From the NCBI GenBank assembly GCA_947247005.1, contig OX365948.1, positions 5,952,001-6,016,000 of the forward strand: a DNA stretch of 64,000 bases. Reading direction: 5' to 3'. The notes under the pieces are model-generated. The model was not told where the DNA came from and searched no databases. It worked only from the letters and a program-made list of their open reading frames with translations. Source of the stretch: Spisula solida. Lineage: Eukaryota; Mollusca; Bivalvia; Venerida; Mactridae. Of the stretch, positions 33,926 through 45,259 are shown piece after piece. Both the position numbers and the translations under genes were made by a program. Positions within the stretch are counted from its first letter, which is position 1. Every line of letters starts with the position of its first letter.

Positions 33926-36900
33926 TCAAATATAGGTTGTTTTAGACAAAGCGAAAGTGCTATGTCCCATATGATCAGACACGTCGGAATCACACTGCGA
34001 ACTCCAGGTACTTGTATTGTTGCCGCTACCTCTCGTAGATATACCAGCTGACACTCGACGAGGAGTTTTTAAGCCACCAAATGAATCTTCAGAATTTTTT
34101 GAAGTACTTAATTCTTTGCCATCGGATAATTTTGGTGTACTCATGAAACGTGTCCTTGTTGAGAGTTCTATACCATGAACATTGTCATTCCCATATATGG
34201 GTGAGAACACTGGTGTATTCTCCAGACTTCTCAGTGGTTGCCTAGTACGTTGTTGTTTCACTCCACTTATACTAGAGTTATTAGACTTGTCCATTGACTC
34301 TTCCCATGGAATGGAGTCTGTATAGGAATGTTTGGAGCTCTGACTGGCCGTGTCATTGGCTAACACATTCAAACAACTGGGTGGGGTAATATTAAGTCTT
34401 AGATAGTTTCTAGGTGTTTGATCCACCGAATCTGATAATCCTGTCATCATAGAGATCCCAGTGTTTTGTATCCACTGAAACGAGGACACATTTTCTGTAT
34501 CACACGAATATTGCAAACTATCAGATAAACGTCCTGATGTCTCCTGCATATACACAGACTGGTCGTCCCTGGACTGATTTCTAGACGAGTTGCTGACAGA
34601 TCGGCTACTTCTGTACACGCCACTGTCTAGGGTGGAGTCAGAACTGCCGCTGCTAGTTCTAGAGTTATCACTACCAGAAGATCTACTGTCACTACGTCTA
34701 GACTTGACAGGCTTAAAAGCACTATTAACACCCGATGTGTTGATGGGCGACTTAGTTCTTGACAACTCAACAGAATGAGACAGTGGAGAGTCATGATTGA
34801 ATTCACTACGTATTTTGTCTATGATACTGTATGTTTGGTTGACATGCTGGTCATTGAGTAACAGATCATCTGACAAACTCTCCGGTGAGGCTATAGGACA
34901 GTTACCCACTATCTCACCATTCAGTTGATCAATATTCTCATAATCCCTCATGTTCATCTGACTGACACTTGCTAGTTCTGTGTTAATACTGTCCACACTA
35001 CCTTTCATGATGTTACTGCAACCTACGTTTTCCTGCAATCCGATGTTCCGTCTTACTTTATATGGTGACTCTGTAAGACCGGACTGATCAAACTCTTCAA
35101 TATTTACATAGTCAGCACTCGGTGTAATATCCTTAGATTTTCTGAATTTATATGGAGAATCAGAATATTCAGAAATTTTCACAGGAGAAAGTTTTTTCGG
35201 TACAACACTCTTTGATTTCAGCTGGTACAACTTTTTAGGTGCTAGCTTTTCAATATCTGTCACCAGGTTGTTGGTCATTCGTCTATCTAAACTAGACCTC
35301 CATTTGTCTCGTTTAAACGTGTTCTCTTCCTGACAAGTTCTTGCACTCTTATTTAAGTGCTCATCATCCATTTCATTAATATTCATATACTCAGACACTT
35401 GGCCCTTTTCTGATGACCTTTTCAGACTAGAATATTCATCAAATAGTTCTTGCATTCTGTGTTTTTCCGGCTCGCTGCTACACAAGTAATCAGACACAAG
35501 TTTACCACCAGATAAATTAACACTTGAAGGACTAGATCCACTACTATTCTGTGTCGAGTAGTTCTCAATATTTTCATACTCATGTATACTGCTTAAGGAT
35601 TTATCTAGACTCCGTCTATTCTTAACTAGATGAGGTAAGCTTACAGAGACGTCATCCATCGTCACACTAGGACACAGTTCATCTTGAGGGATGTAAGGTA
35701 AACTTGTAGCCCGGTTCACCTGATTATCTGATGTGTGTGAGTGGGTGGACCTTCTCAAAGATGCTTCCGAACCTGATGATAAAGTTTCCTCAGATGTTCT
35801 ATTTCCACCATGTTTAAAACTTGACATGTCTGACAGTAGAACAGATAAGCTAGATCTCTCAAGGTATGAGTTAGAGCCCATGTTGTGGGACAAACTTGTA
35901 GAAGTGTCTCGCACATCTTCCGTAGATTTCATGTCATCAGGACCATCGGAGTCGGACAAATCTCGGAAGAAGCGTTTTCCTGAGCCTGATGAACCAGTGG
36001 AAGATGAACGACGGGACCAGCCAATCGGTGGTAAGACAGGAGAGTTACGACTATTTATAACAGCAGCGCGAAACAATGAAGAAGGAAGCATCTCAGTTTG
36101 AGCTTGTTTACCATATTCTCTCGTGATTGGAGTGATGTCATCATTTGCTGGGCGAGCATTTCCTTCATTGATTGGCGTGGAATTCTTGAACGTTGTGGAA
36201 TCTGCATACACATCTTGATCCAAGCTAACTCTCTTGTTGGTAATGTGATTTGTCGAAACAGGTAGCGAAATACATGAAATCTCATTTTCTACAAGAGGTT
36301 TGTTTTGCATTTGTTTCATATACTGTTTAAGCTTAGGACTGGTTACACTTAGGTTTGACTCTTCACTCTGGAAACCACTGGAAGTCATTGAGCGCTGACC
36401 ATACATATCATTAGTTGAAGCAGACGATGACAGAGCATGATCGGAGGATGCTAACCCTCGGTCAGAGAGATATGATGGCTGCATATCCGATGATGAACAT
36501 TCCCGACTACTAAAACTCTCAATGGATCTAGTTATACCACTTCTGTCTAGAGAGTTACTGTAACTAGTCTTCTTTCTTCTACACGGACGATCTGATCCAT
36601 ACCCACTTTGGTTTTCCAATGAAACACTTTGAACAATATCTGGTTGGTTATTAGAACGGTTCCTGTTGCTAGTATTGGAATCATCAGGAAGTTGGAGAGA
36701 CACGTCTGAGAAGGAGAGAAGTTTAGACTGGCTACGACTATTACTGCTATCGTTTATGGTTTCCACAGATTTGTTTACCTCATGTTTAAATACACTGTTG
36801 TCCAAATCAGATTTTTGACCACTGTTCAAATCGGAGTAAGATAATGAGAGGTGAGTTATTCCCCTTGACATATCCGGTGTAACAGTCAATACTGCAGTTT

Positions 36901-37467
36901 TCTCCCCTGTGCTGTTAAGAGCTGAATCAGATTCCTTATTGTACAGAAAACTATTACGTAAAGCTGCAGAGTCCAATCTTTGTTCAGATTCCTCCCACAG
37001 TTTGCTCGGATCTAACGGTGAAAATTTCAAGGGGCCAGTACCGAGATGCTCATCTTTTTCGGGAGTAGTTCTAGTTGAAACAATCAATGACTTTGAAGAA
37101 TTGTTAGAGACTCTGGAATGATTCCAGCTTTGGCTTTCTATAGCAGTGAGTAGATTATTTAGTTCGGTTGGAGCGTGACAGTGATCTGGAGACAGAGATA
37201 GGTTCCTATGGTTACTTTCAGTAGAAGTACGCCTCAGTGTCTGATTGAAGAGAACCTCACTCATAGAATCATTGGATACAAATGACGGATCTAGCTTACT
37301 ACACCTTGAGAACATTTCTACAATATTGTAGTCTCTCATGGAATGCTCTCTGTCTGTCATCTTGCTTGCATGACTGAAGTTAAGTCGGTCCCCAGTTTTA
37401 TTTAGTCCTAAGTGGGAAGTCTCCTCGTAACTACCTCTGTCCATATATGAAGTCTGGTGTGATTGAC
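33926..37467 (-). CDS. XKR giant last coding exon (Ser/Asp-rich tail)
   Basis: Acceptor CATATATTGTAG, then GQSHQTSYMDRGSYEE after the phase-1 join; the stop TGA is at 33928-33926. About 1,179 residues with no membrane segment and no globular domain I recognise; Ser is by far the commonest residue. Four Y-x-N-I motifs recur: YENI (about 35575), YMNI (about 35386), YVNI (about 35108) and YENI (about 34943). SPYKFRK and SPYKVRR are a second repeated motif, and SSLDRR/RSLDK recur. A DxxD cluster (DLSD, DGPD, DVRD) lies at about 35905-35972. The codon frame is open for 3.5 kb with no repeats, which supports real coding. The antisense frames are shadows. Confidence 0.85.
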
Positions 37468-40400
37468 CTACAATATATGAATTTATATTTAGTGTTGTTT
37501 TTTTTATCTTTATCAATAAACAGTCAACCTGTTTTGAAGACCACATGTAAACAAAGACCATAGTTACAAAATCTGCCTGTTAAGATCATCAACCCATTTC
37601 TAATGATAGTTAACCTGTAAGGGAGTACAAGTATTAAAGTAATCCACATAATTAAGCCAAGGGAAATGTTAAGTATTTAAAGTTAAATGTCAAAGGGTTG
37701 CGGAATGGCTGAAGAGCTGAAAGCAGCCCTTGAAAATTGGTAAGATAACTTTTTTTTGTATCAGAGGGTAAAATTGTCTCTGTGTAGTCAAGACTTGCAA
37801 AGTGATTTCACAATCTCCGAAATATGAAAATAAGTTATGACAGAGATGATCAGGACAGACAGTGGTATAAAATGCACCAGTAAATTACCTAGTAATGGTT
37901 TCACTGTGTTGGTGCTGTCGGATGAGCCATTCGGTGACACAATCACATTATTTGATGTCTCCACACGTTGTTGATACAAGTCAGATTGAAGCGTGTCATT
38001 GTAAGCATCATATTGGCGAGCACGTTGTTGTATGGATGGATCTAAGTGACTGTCTGGGTTACCAACAAGTCCCTCCTTACTTAGATCAAGTGATGCACTC
38101 AACCACAGATTGATACGGGCTGATGTAGATGACACATCAAATACTGTAGGTTTCCTGCTGCCTGCTTTTGTACTCTGAAATATTTATCACAGATTAATAA
38201 CCATTGCATTCTGCATTCACTTCAATTTTCAACAAATTTAGCAATATAACCATAAACGAAGCATGAATTGCCCTAGACTGTTGTTAAAAACAATCCTGAC
38301 ACAGTTTTCAATGACAAAAATGTAAGTGAGTTCTCATGCATAAAAACTCTGGACAAATTTAACAAAAAAATAATTACATCAGATAATTTTAACTACTTAT
38401 TTGCCTCCCAGATATGCCACTTAGCTTTTATGAATGCCTGGGACAGAAGCTATCCATCAGATATTTTAAAGTCATTTAATAAAGAACCCTCATTGGCTGG
38501 GTTGGATTCTTGGGGTCTGGGTTTGAATCCCATCTATAGGGTGAGGGTTCATATATGATTAGGAGGGGATTAGACTCTAAAATGTATAATTGCCTGTTTC
38601 TTAAAGCCAACTGAATGCCTTTAGGCTAAACAATGTGAATACACACTGAAGTAGTTCCATAAACTGTCAACATTCCAAATACTGCTACATTTGTTTCTCC
38701 AATTTTTAAACCGACTAAATTAAATGAGCAACATTTGTTTATTCTAAGATCAACAATTATTGTCAAACTGTTTGTTCAATTAATATTTTTGAAGATAATC
38801 ACTCAGCCAGAGCAATATCAAACTTGTTTTGTATTATGAAAATGACATGTTCAAATTTCCCGGCTGTACAGCTATTTTTAGAATTTGTATTTGAGGTTCC
38901 AGATTTAGCTATTTTTAGAATATAGGAGGTCTCACTAAGCTTCAGACCAGGGTCATGTGAACTTGTGAAGGTAAGCAGTTTCTGAGAAAAAAAAAAGTTT
39001 TCTATATCTATAGCCATGTAGTGGAAATTAGCCACAACCCCGATGTCCATGTTTTTTAAGCAATCAACGTTAACATTAGAATTTTTTAGAGGGCCACCCA
39101 AGAAACATTTCTGTCAAATTATATAGAAATCAGGCAAGCAGTTTCTGAGAAGAAGATTTTCGAAGTTCTTAATGAGAAAAAAAGCCCTGCCCCATGGCGG
39201 CCATGTTTTTATTGAATCATGATAAAAAAATAAGAATCTGAAAGAGGACCATCCTAGCACCAATCTAGTCAAGTTTCATTAAAATTAGCCTAGTAGTTTA
39301 TGAGGAGAAGATGTTTGAAAAAATTGTTGACAACGTACGATGGACACAGAACGATCACAATAGCTCACAGTGAAAACAAAATGCTCAGGTGAGATAATTA
39401 ACAAGAAATACTATAATTATATTATCACCAAGATGATTATAAAGTACAGAGGCTTTTGAAGATTGATACCTGATTATCTTTCAATGGTTTACGTGACTCT
39501 ACGTCTGGTCTATCATGATAGCGGTAACCTTGATACTGAATGTTTCCCGGCTTCAGGAAACCAGGTTTCTGTGGTGGGAGTGGAGCCGGGCCACTGGCAT
39601 GACAACAACCATAATACATTAACATAGATAGTGCACCTGAAATCAAATAACAAACATTGAATAGACAGTCTGGAGAAGCTGAGAAAAGATGACATATGTT
39701 TTCTCAACTGAATAATGTAAGCAGCACATGTAGAGTTCAGACTATACTTATACTGTGTATCATTTCTTGGAGAGATGAAGTAAGTTTAATTTATAGGCCT
39801 GTGATCAGCATTAGTTGAGAGACAGCATGGAAACACATGCTGGGTGTACACAAAAAGCAGATTCTTCAAACACTTTGTTCACAAGAGCATGAATACAGGG
39901 GTCTGTTGGCAAAGCTTTTTATCCCTTATATAGTAGGGGCGGTTACAGAGCCCTTTCCAAGGGAATAAAATAATAGCTGTTACAATCATGCAGTATTCCC
40001 AAAATCATGTTCACCTCTACAGAATCAGTTCACAATGTTACCAAAAATATCTAAATTAAATACCACCCACCCCTAATTAAAGGTCTAAGGTGCCATCCCC
40101 AAGGTTCCAAAAAACCCTTGATAGATGTCATGGAACAAGTATGATGTATATATTTACCTAAACCAAAGGATCCAAACACTACAGAGAAAGCTGTAACATC
40201 AAACCAGACTGGTCCAGTGTAAGGCTTGAACATATACCATACCACCATGAATACACATGTCTCCACCAGGGTGAGGATGTAGAAAAATGTCATCCTGTAT
40301 CGTGATGAACCATCCTTTTGTTTGAGGAAGAGTAGTGTATGTACAATAGAGAGAAAGATTGATGATAGACAGCGTTCACACCATGTGGATTCATACTTGG

Positions 40401-43400
40401 GTTGAAACTTTGTGATCCAAACAACCATGGTTATAAAATGAAGAGCTGTGAATGGAAATAAAACATAATCATCAAATAATTGTATTAATTACCCTATCCT
40501 TCTCAGCCTGGTTTACTAAACAGAAACAAGAGATGTTTGTAAAACATGTAGGCCCTCACTGCAGCCAAATAGTCATTAATGTTAAAGGTCACAGCAACCT
40601 TGACCTTTGACCTACTGACCTCATCAGGAGGTCATCTACTGTGGCTGGCTAAACTCCATGTAAAGTTTGAGGATCCTAGGGCAAAGCGTTCTGGACTAAT
40701 TGAACGGAAACCATTTTGGTCTACTGACCGACCTATTGACATGTACAAAGCAATACACCCCCTCATCAAAGATAGGGATGCATAAATATCACATAGATCA
40801 TTGAGTTTCTCAATCAAATTTGAACACTTTTTGAGTCGAAACTGCATGACAACCTCCATTTTTATCTTTGTAGTTTTTACCATTTTTATCAGAGTTTTAT
40901 TATCTACAGTTATACACATGTCTGACATATACAAACATCTTCCACACGGTGAAAAACATTAACATGATTTGTGACAATATGGCAAAACTATTTGTATATT
41001 TGTCTACTGTATTCCTAGAAATGGTTTCGCGCATTTTAAGTTAGCGACTTTCGCGGGAGGTATCATTTCGCGAAGTTTAATAGCCGCGAAAATGTTCCCT
41101 CCAACGAATCCGCGAACGTTTCTAGCTTCTTCATACTAAACATGCTTAAATCGCAAAACATTAGAAGAAGGATAATTGTACTTGCGCATACATGACGTGG
41201 GAACTTCTCTCAATAAATCCATATTTATAAAATCTAAGAACAATTGCGCTAATTTTCTCAATATAAACATCAATTTCGATCCTCTAAGAATCGTGCATAT
41301 TGTAGCTTGTGTAGACATAAACACTGCTATGACGTAGCGTGTAATGTGCTCAATGTAAACAAGCACAGGGGTACATGGTTGGGGTGTTAATGAATCAGTT
41401 TACTTCTACGTATAATGTTTGTTTTTGTCACGATTAAAGTCAATGTATTCCTGTACAGGTATTCACAATAATCATTTCACATTTATTTGTTAAACATGTA
41501 TGTTTGGTGGTTAATTCATAATTGTAACTATTTACCGGTTTATGTTGATAACACCTAGTGAAAACACTTTCTGAAATCCTTATTTATAAAGAGATTAATT
41601 GATCATCATAATTGTTATCAGGTCAGCTAAGGTCACAATCAATTGACTTTGATTTGGGTATACACGGATGGTGCTGACAAACAGTCCTATTGAAATTGCA
41701 ATATGTGTCAAACATACCTTTATGCCGTAGCGACTTTAGTTTCGCGGAATTCGCGGGCGTTATGATTCCATGAAAATTTGTAGCCGCGAATATGCCGATG
41801 GTATGAAAAACGCGAAATATTGTATCCGCGAAAGTATCTAGGAATACAGTAACTAAAATATGTAAGTGATATATTTGTCTAATTACAATATGTAAGTCGT
41901 ATATTTGTCTAACTACCATATGAAAACAGCATCCATTGTTTTCAATAATTAAATAGCATTTTTTCAATATCCAAATAGACACAACCAATAGTTTTAGGTT
42001 GCTTCAATGTTTAAATAGAGACAATGACTTGTTTGCTAGGGTTTTAAACACGAGGATATTGACACGAAACATACGTACAACTACGGGTACTTACCCAGTG
42101 GTATACAGACATATCCACCTAGTGCTGTAGCAAACAATATGATGGACACTATTCTAGCGGTCACCATACCTGTCTGCCATATAATATTGGTGAACATGAA
42201 AATAAAACAGCGTTTATAAAACTTCTTAGCAGCCAGATGCAAGGCGTCTGTATAAGCAACGACTGACCAGGACACAGATAGCAGTGAAAACACAGTAGAA
42301 AATCCTGGAAAGAGAAAATAATCTCATTATTATTGTATTGATGATTTTATATCATAATTATTATGTATCAATGTCTACAAAATAAAGCTACTGGATAATA
42401 TCATCATCAATCAGACATCAAGGGTTCATTACTGCCTGAGTCACCAAATCTTACTCAGAGGGTCATTGTTACTATTTAGTGTTGGACTATCATTTATAAA
42501 TTTGAAATAAAGTTGAGCTATCAGCCTAAATCAAGAGAGTCAAAATGTGTGTTTTTAGAAATTTAATGATTTTAAAGGTGTGACAAGAGACCAACTCATT
42601 GGTCAAATGCAAAACCCTGATATCCTAAAATGCTTGGTTTAACAGTTTAACATGGGTTTAACTGATTGACAATTCTATTAAAAGTAATAAGCTATATATA
42701 ACAGATAATTGACAATAGAAAAAGATGAGCATGTACCATACACCCTGTTCCCTGATCCACATAATGTATTATATATGCTTGGTCAAAATAGTAAAGTTCA
42801 AATAACCTTCTGGCCCCGCGCTCACAAAACTATTTGAGACTGAGACTCAGTCGTAAGTTGAGCTTGGTCTCAACTTTGAGACCAAGCTCAACTTTTGGTG
42901 CTCACAAAAACTTCAGTCTCAGTTTCAGGCTCAATCGTAAGTTGATCTTTAGGATCAAATATTTGATACCAATAGATAGGAGGATCAAATTTGATGAAAT
43001 TGTCCTAAACTCTATTAAGGTTCCCAAATGGCTCAGTTCAGACTCATTTGAGTCACAGGTTCAGTCTTAGCTGATACTGAGATTGAACCTGAGAAAAAAG
43101 TTTTGTAAGTGTGGGGCCAGAATTTTAATGAATTTATACTATAAAATCTTATGCTGTAGTGTCAACTGACTAGTCTGTAAGTGGTTGTAAATCAAAATTA
43201 TCAAATGCAACCAGGAATATAAAACACAAATCACATACCTATGAGTGTGTTATAGTTGTCTAGATTTGAGAGCACTATGTAGAGTTGTAATACTAATTGA
43301 GGTACTGATTCCAGAAATGTTGAGAACATACGTAACAAACTGACATCATTCATTGCTCTATATACTGCAGTAAGATCCTCTGTACTACCTGACTTACGTG

Positions 43401-44469
43401 AACGTCGTCCAATATGCAATACTTGTAAAAACCTGAAAATCAAGTAAAATAGTATTTAGGTTACTGGGAAAAAAATGTGAATTTACATTACAGCTAAGGT
43501 ATATTTGTTTTACAATTAAATGCAATAATCTCTAAACATATTTATTATTCAGGGCGATAACTTAGTGTTATAACTTATAATCTGCATCTAATTCAGAAAT
43601 TGTCTGGACAACTCGTAACCTCAGTTCTATCAGGTAACCGTGCCTTCAATCAGTTTAGCTTAAAACGTATGTCTCCCACAAAGGGCCATAACTCTGACAA
43701 AAAGCATCTAACCTAAAATAACTGAAAACAAGCACAGCTTGGGTAGGTACCAAGTATTCATAATGAAGTTTCATTCAAATCTGACAAATAGTTAAGGAGA
43801 ACTAGCATAGACAAACTTTGTGCCGTCCATAATGTGCTGTATAATACAGCACAAAGACATGTATTGATAATATCTACAACTTACATCCACATAGGAGACC
43901 AAAGATTTTTTTTTGGTATGGCTGTTTTAAAGTCAAAACAATAGATTTTCTAACTTGCAAAAAGTCGTTGCTACACATGAGTTTTTGACAATTTTTACCA
44001 AACAAATCTTTTTTAATAATTCCTAATTCCTTGAATTGTCGCGCTAAAATTTCCTAATTTTATAGGCACAGGCTGTTTCATTTTGTTCAAGAAAAATCAC
44101 TGGAGACTAACATAATGACGAAATGCTTGATTTATCTGATGAATTTCAAATTCATGCCTGTGCTTTATAATGTTTCCATGTCAAATTCATTTCAGTATTT
44201 TATATTAATTTATTTATGATATCCTGTTTGACAGAAAGTCTGACAGTTTGAAAGAAGACACAAGTTGTATGATTGCATCACTTACCTGTATACTGGAGCT
44301 AAGAAGCAGAGATGCACAATCAAAGATGTACATGACAGTGTTCTCTCTCTCACCTGCCAGTGAAAACTGAACACTAGCATAGTCAGTCCAGCAAGAGCCA
44401 CAAATGTCAGCGACAGTGATCCCCATATCTCATAACCATGAGTAAAGAAGTATACAATTAATGCAACAT
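33926..44469 (-). CDS. XK-related (XKR) family membrane protein with a giant C-terminal tail
   Basis: Seven minus-strand exons join with matching phases: 44469-44286, 43432-43239, 42304-42095, 40445-40158, 39636-39470, 38174-37889 and 37467-33926. The joined frame gives about 1,620 residues. The first four exons (about 290 residues) carry the XKR membrane core: DVALIVYFFTHGYEIWG (end of TM1), LTFVALAGLTMLVFSF, the family signature FLESVPQLVLQLYIVLSNLD, several further hydrophobic helices, and WCERCLSSIFLSIVHTLLFL. Some XKR proteins are phospholipid scramblases; others have unknown roles, and the subfamily is not assignable by eye. The remaining roughly 1,330 residues are cytoplasmic-like and rich in Ser, Asp, Asn and Arg. 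Usual XKR lengths are about 400-650 residues, so this tail is exceptional. The N-terminal exon is probably further right (see 46580-46650). Confidence 0.85.
37889..38174 (-). CDS. XKR exon in the cytoplasmic tail
   Basis: Acceptor GATAAATATTTCAG, donor TTACTAG|GTAATT. It encodes STKAGSRKPTVFDVSSTSAR, INLWLSASLDLSKEG and a polar stretch ending NTVKPLLG. No domain recognised. Phase 0 in, 1 out. The frame read past the donor (to 37788) is intronic. Confidence 0.8.
38900..39402 (-). mobile_element. Helentron-like element fragment in an XKR intron
   Basis: Minus orientation: the right edge, CACAATAGCTCACAGTGAAA, ACAAAATGCTCAGGTGAGAT, is the terminal hairpin seen in copy F. Internal AAGCAGTTTCTGAGAAGAAG-type units occur twice or more. 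The left edge is unclear. Confidence 0.45.
39470..39636 (-). CDS. XKR exon, end of the membrane core and start of the tail
   Basis: Acceptor GTTATTTGATTTCAG, donor GATAATCAG|GTATCA. It encodes GALSMLMYYGCCHASGPAPL, then a Pro-rich and basic stretch, PGFLKPGNIQYQGYRYHDRP and ESRKPLKDNQ. YYGCCHASGP fits the usual Tyr/His-Pro end of the XKR core. Confidence 0.83.
40158..40445 (-). CDS. XKR exon with the last membrane helices
   Basis: Acceptor ATTTCCATTCACAG, donor GGTTTAG|GTAAAT. It encodes LALHFITMVVWITKFQPKY, WCERCLSSIFLSIVHTLLFL, RMTFFYILTLVETCVFMVVW and VWFDVTAFSVVFGSFGLG. Phases match. Confidence 0.88.
40525..40785 (-). mobile_element. Small Helentron-like element in an XKR intron
   Basis: The plus strand begins AACAAGAGATGTTTGTAAAA, CAT, i.e. 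a palindrome ATGTTTGTAAAACAT next to the CTCTTGTT end read in reverse. It contains TGACCTTTGACCTACTGACC. The other end is not clear. The open frame at 40579-40785 is an artefact. Confidence 0.4.
41007..41849. mobile_element. TA-flanked MITE, family CTGTATTCCTAGA, copy 2 (inverted)
   Basis: Starts CTGTATTCCTAGAAATGGTT and ends AAGTATCTAGGAATACAG, between TA at 41005-41006 and 41850-41851. It is the reverse orientation of the copy at 29292-30088 and similar along its whole length. It lies in the XKR intron between 40445 and 42095. Confidence 0.75.
42095..42304 (-). CDS. XKR exon with two membrane helices
   Basis: Acceptor CTCTTTCCAG, donor CCACTGG|GTAAGT. It encodes GFSTVFSLLSVSWSVVAY, then KKFYKRCFIFMFTNIIWQ and TARIVSIILFATALGGYVCI. 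Phases 1 in and 1 out match. Confidence 0.88.
42809..43121. mobile_element. Short inverted-repeat MITE in an XKR intron
   Basis: Ends: TTCTGGCCCCGCGCTCACAA, AACT and the complement of AGTTTTGTAAGTGTGGGGCC, AGAA. It also has an internal palindrome around TTGAGCTTGGTCTCAA (about 42857-42892). About 313 bp, non-coding. Confidence 0.65.
43239..43432 (-). CDS. XKR exon with the PQLVLQLYI signature
   Basis: Acceptor CTTGATTTTCAG, donor CTCATAG|GTATGT. It encodes FLQVLHIGRRSRKSG, AVYRAMNDVSLLRMFSTF and LESVPQLVLQLYIVLSNLD. Pro-Gln-Leu-x-Leu-Gln-Leu-Tyr is the most conserved XKR motif. In phase with both neighbours. Confidence 0.9.
43655..43850. repeat. Interspersed repeat fragment in an XKR intron
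   Basis: Contains GGGCCATAACTCTGACAAAA, GAAGTTTCATTCAAATCTGA and AGTTAAGGAGAACTAGCA, wording typical of the internal units of bivalve repeats (compare GAAGATTTTCATGAAACTTGG-like units elsewhere). No ends defined. Confidence 0.35.
44286..44469 (-). CDS. XKR exon, end of TM1 and TM2
   Basis: The acceptor (minus) is CTCTATTTTCAG; the donor is GTATACAG|GTAAGT. It encodes VALIVYFFTHGYEIWGSLSL, TFVALAGLTMLVFSFHW and VRERTLSC, ending LAPVYR. It needs one base from the previous exon (phase 1), which would make the first residue D if that base is G. Confidence 0.82.
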
Positions 44470-44849
44470 CTGAAAATAGAGATGAATATACGAAATTATG
44501 CTTTTGACAATGTTTGATATAATATATTTAAGAAATAAGCTATGGAAAATCTTCTTTACTGGCTGTTATACTATGGTTTGGAGTTCTGGCGTATGGGAAT
44601 AACGACAAACCATTGTATACCAAAGGTATACTACGACTTTTTAATATTGTATTTCAATTCTAACATGATTTAAACTCGGAATTATATATCAAGCCACAAG
44701 GTTAATTAATGAAGCATTCGAAGTTGATAACAAATTAAATGAACATGGACACAAGTCACTTAGCTCATTTGTCCGAAATGCCTTATATAAGACCAACTTA
44801 GTGACAATACCTAATAGAACAAGTAATTAAGAATTGCAAGCAATACAGA

Positions 44850-45252
44850 AGTCCCCTACCGGTTTGAGGCCATTTTCAATGTTTTTGTTGCCATAGCAAC
44901 CACAATTTTTGTCAGAATAAAAATATTGTTAGACGTGCATAATCCCCTTAATGCCCCCTATCCACATATCAAGTTTCATAAACCTAGGTTGGAAACTGTT
45001 TGAGTTATGGCAGGATCCAGATTTAGGCATATTTTCAATGTTTTTGTTGCCATAGCAACCACAATTTTTGTCAGAATAAAAATATTGTTAGACGTGCATA
45101 ATCCCCTTGTTACCCTCTATCCACATACCAAGTTTCATAAACCTAGCTTGGAAATTGTTTGAGTTATGTCAGGATCCAGATTGTTTGACGGACGGACAGA
45201 CTGACAGAGGGCAAACCTATAGTCCCCTCCGGTCAAAAACCGGTAGGGGACT
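44850..45252. mobile_element. Inverted-repeat element with two internal tandem units
   Basis: The ends are AGTCCCCTACCGGTTT and its complement AAACCGGTAGGGGACT. The middle has two tandem copies of about 130 bp (TTTTCAATGTTTTTGTTGCC, ATAGCAACCACAATTTTTGT) and a GACGGACGGACAGACTGACA stretch. The frame at 45107-45448 is an artefact. Confidence 0.6.
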
Positions 45253-45259
45253 AACAAAG

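Noticed and set aside
34590..37121. Plus-strand frames at 34590-34778, 35733-36101 and 36909-37121
   Set aside because: Antisense shadows of the XKR tail exon, which has clear splice joins and a 3.5-kb open frame.
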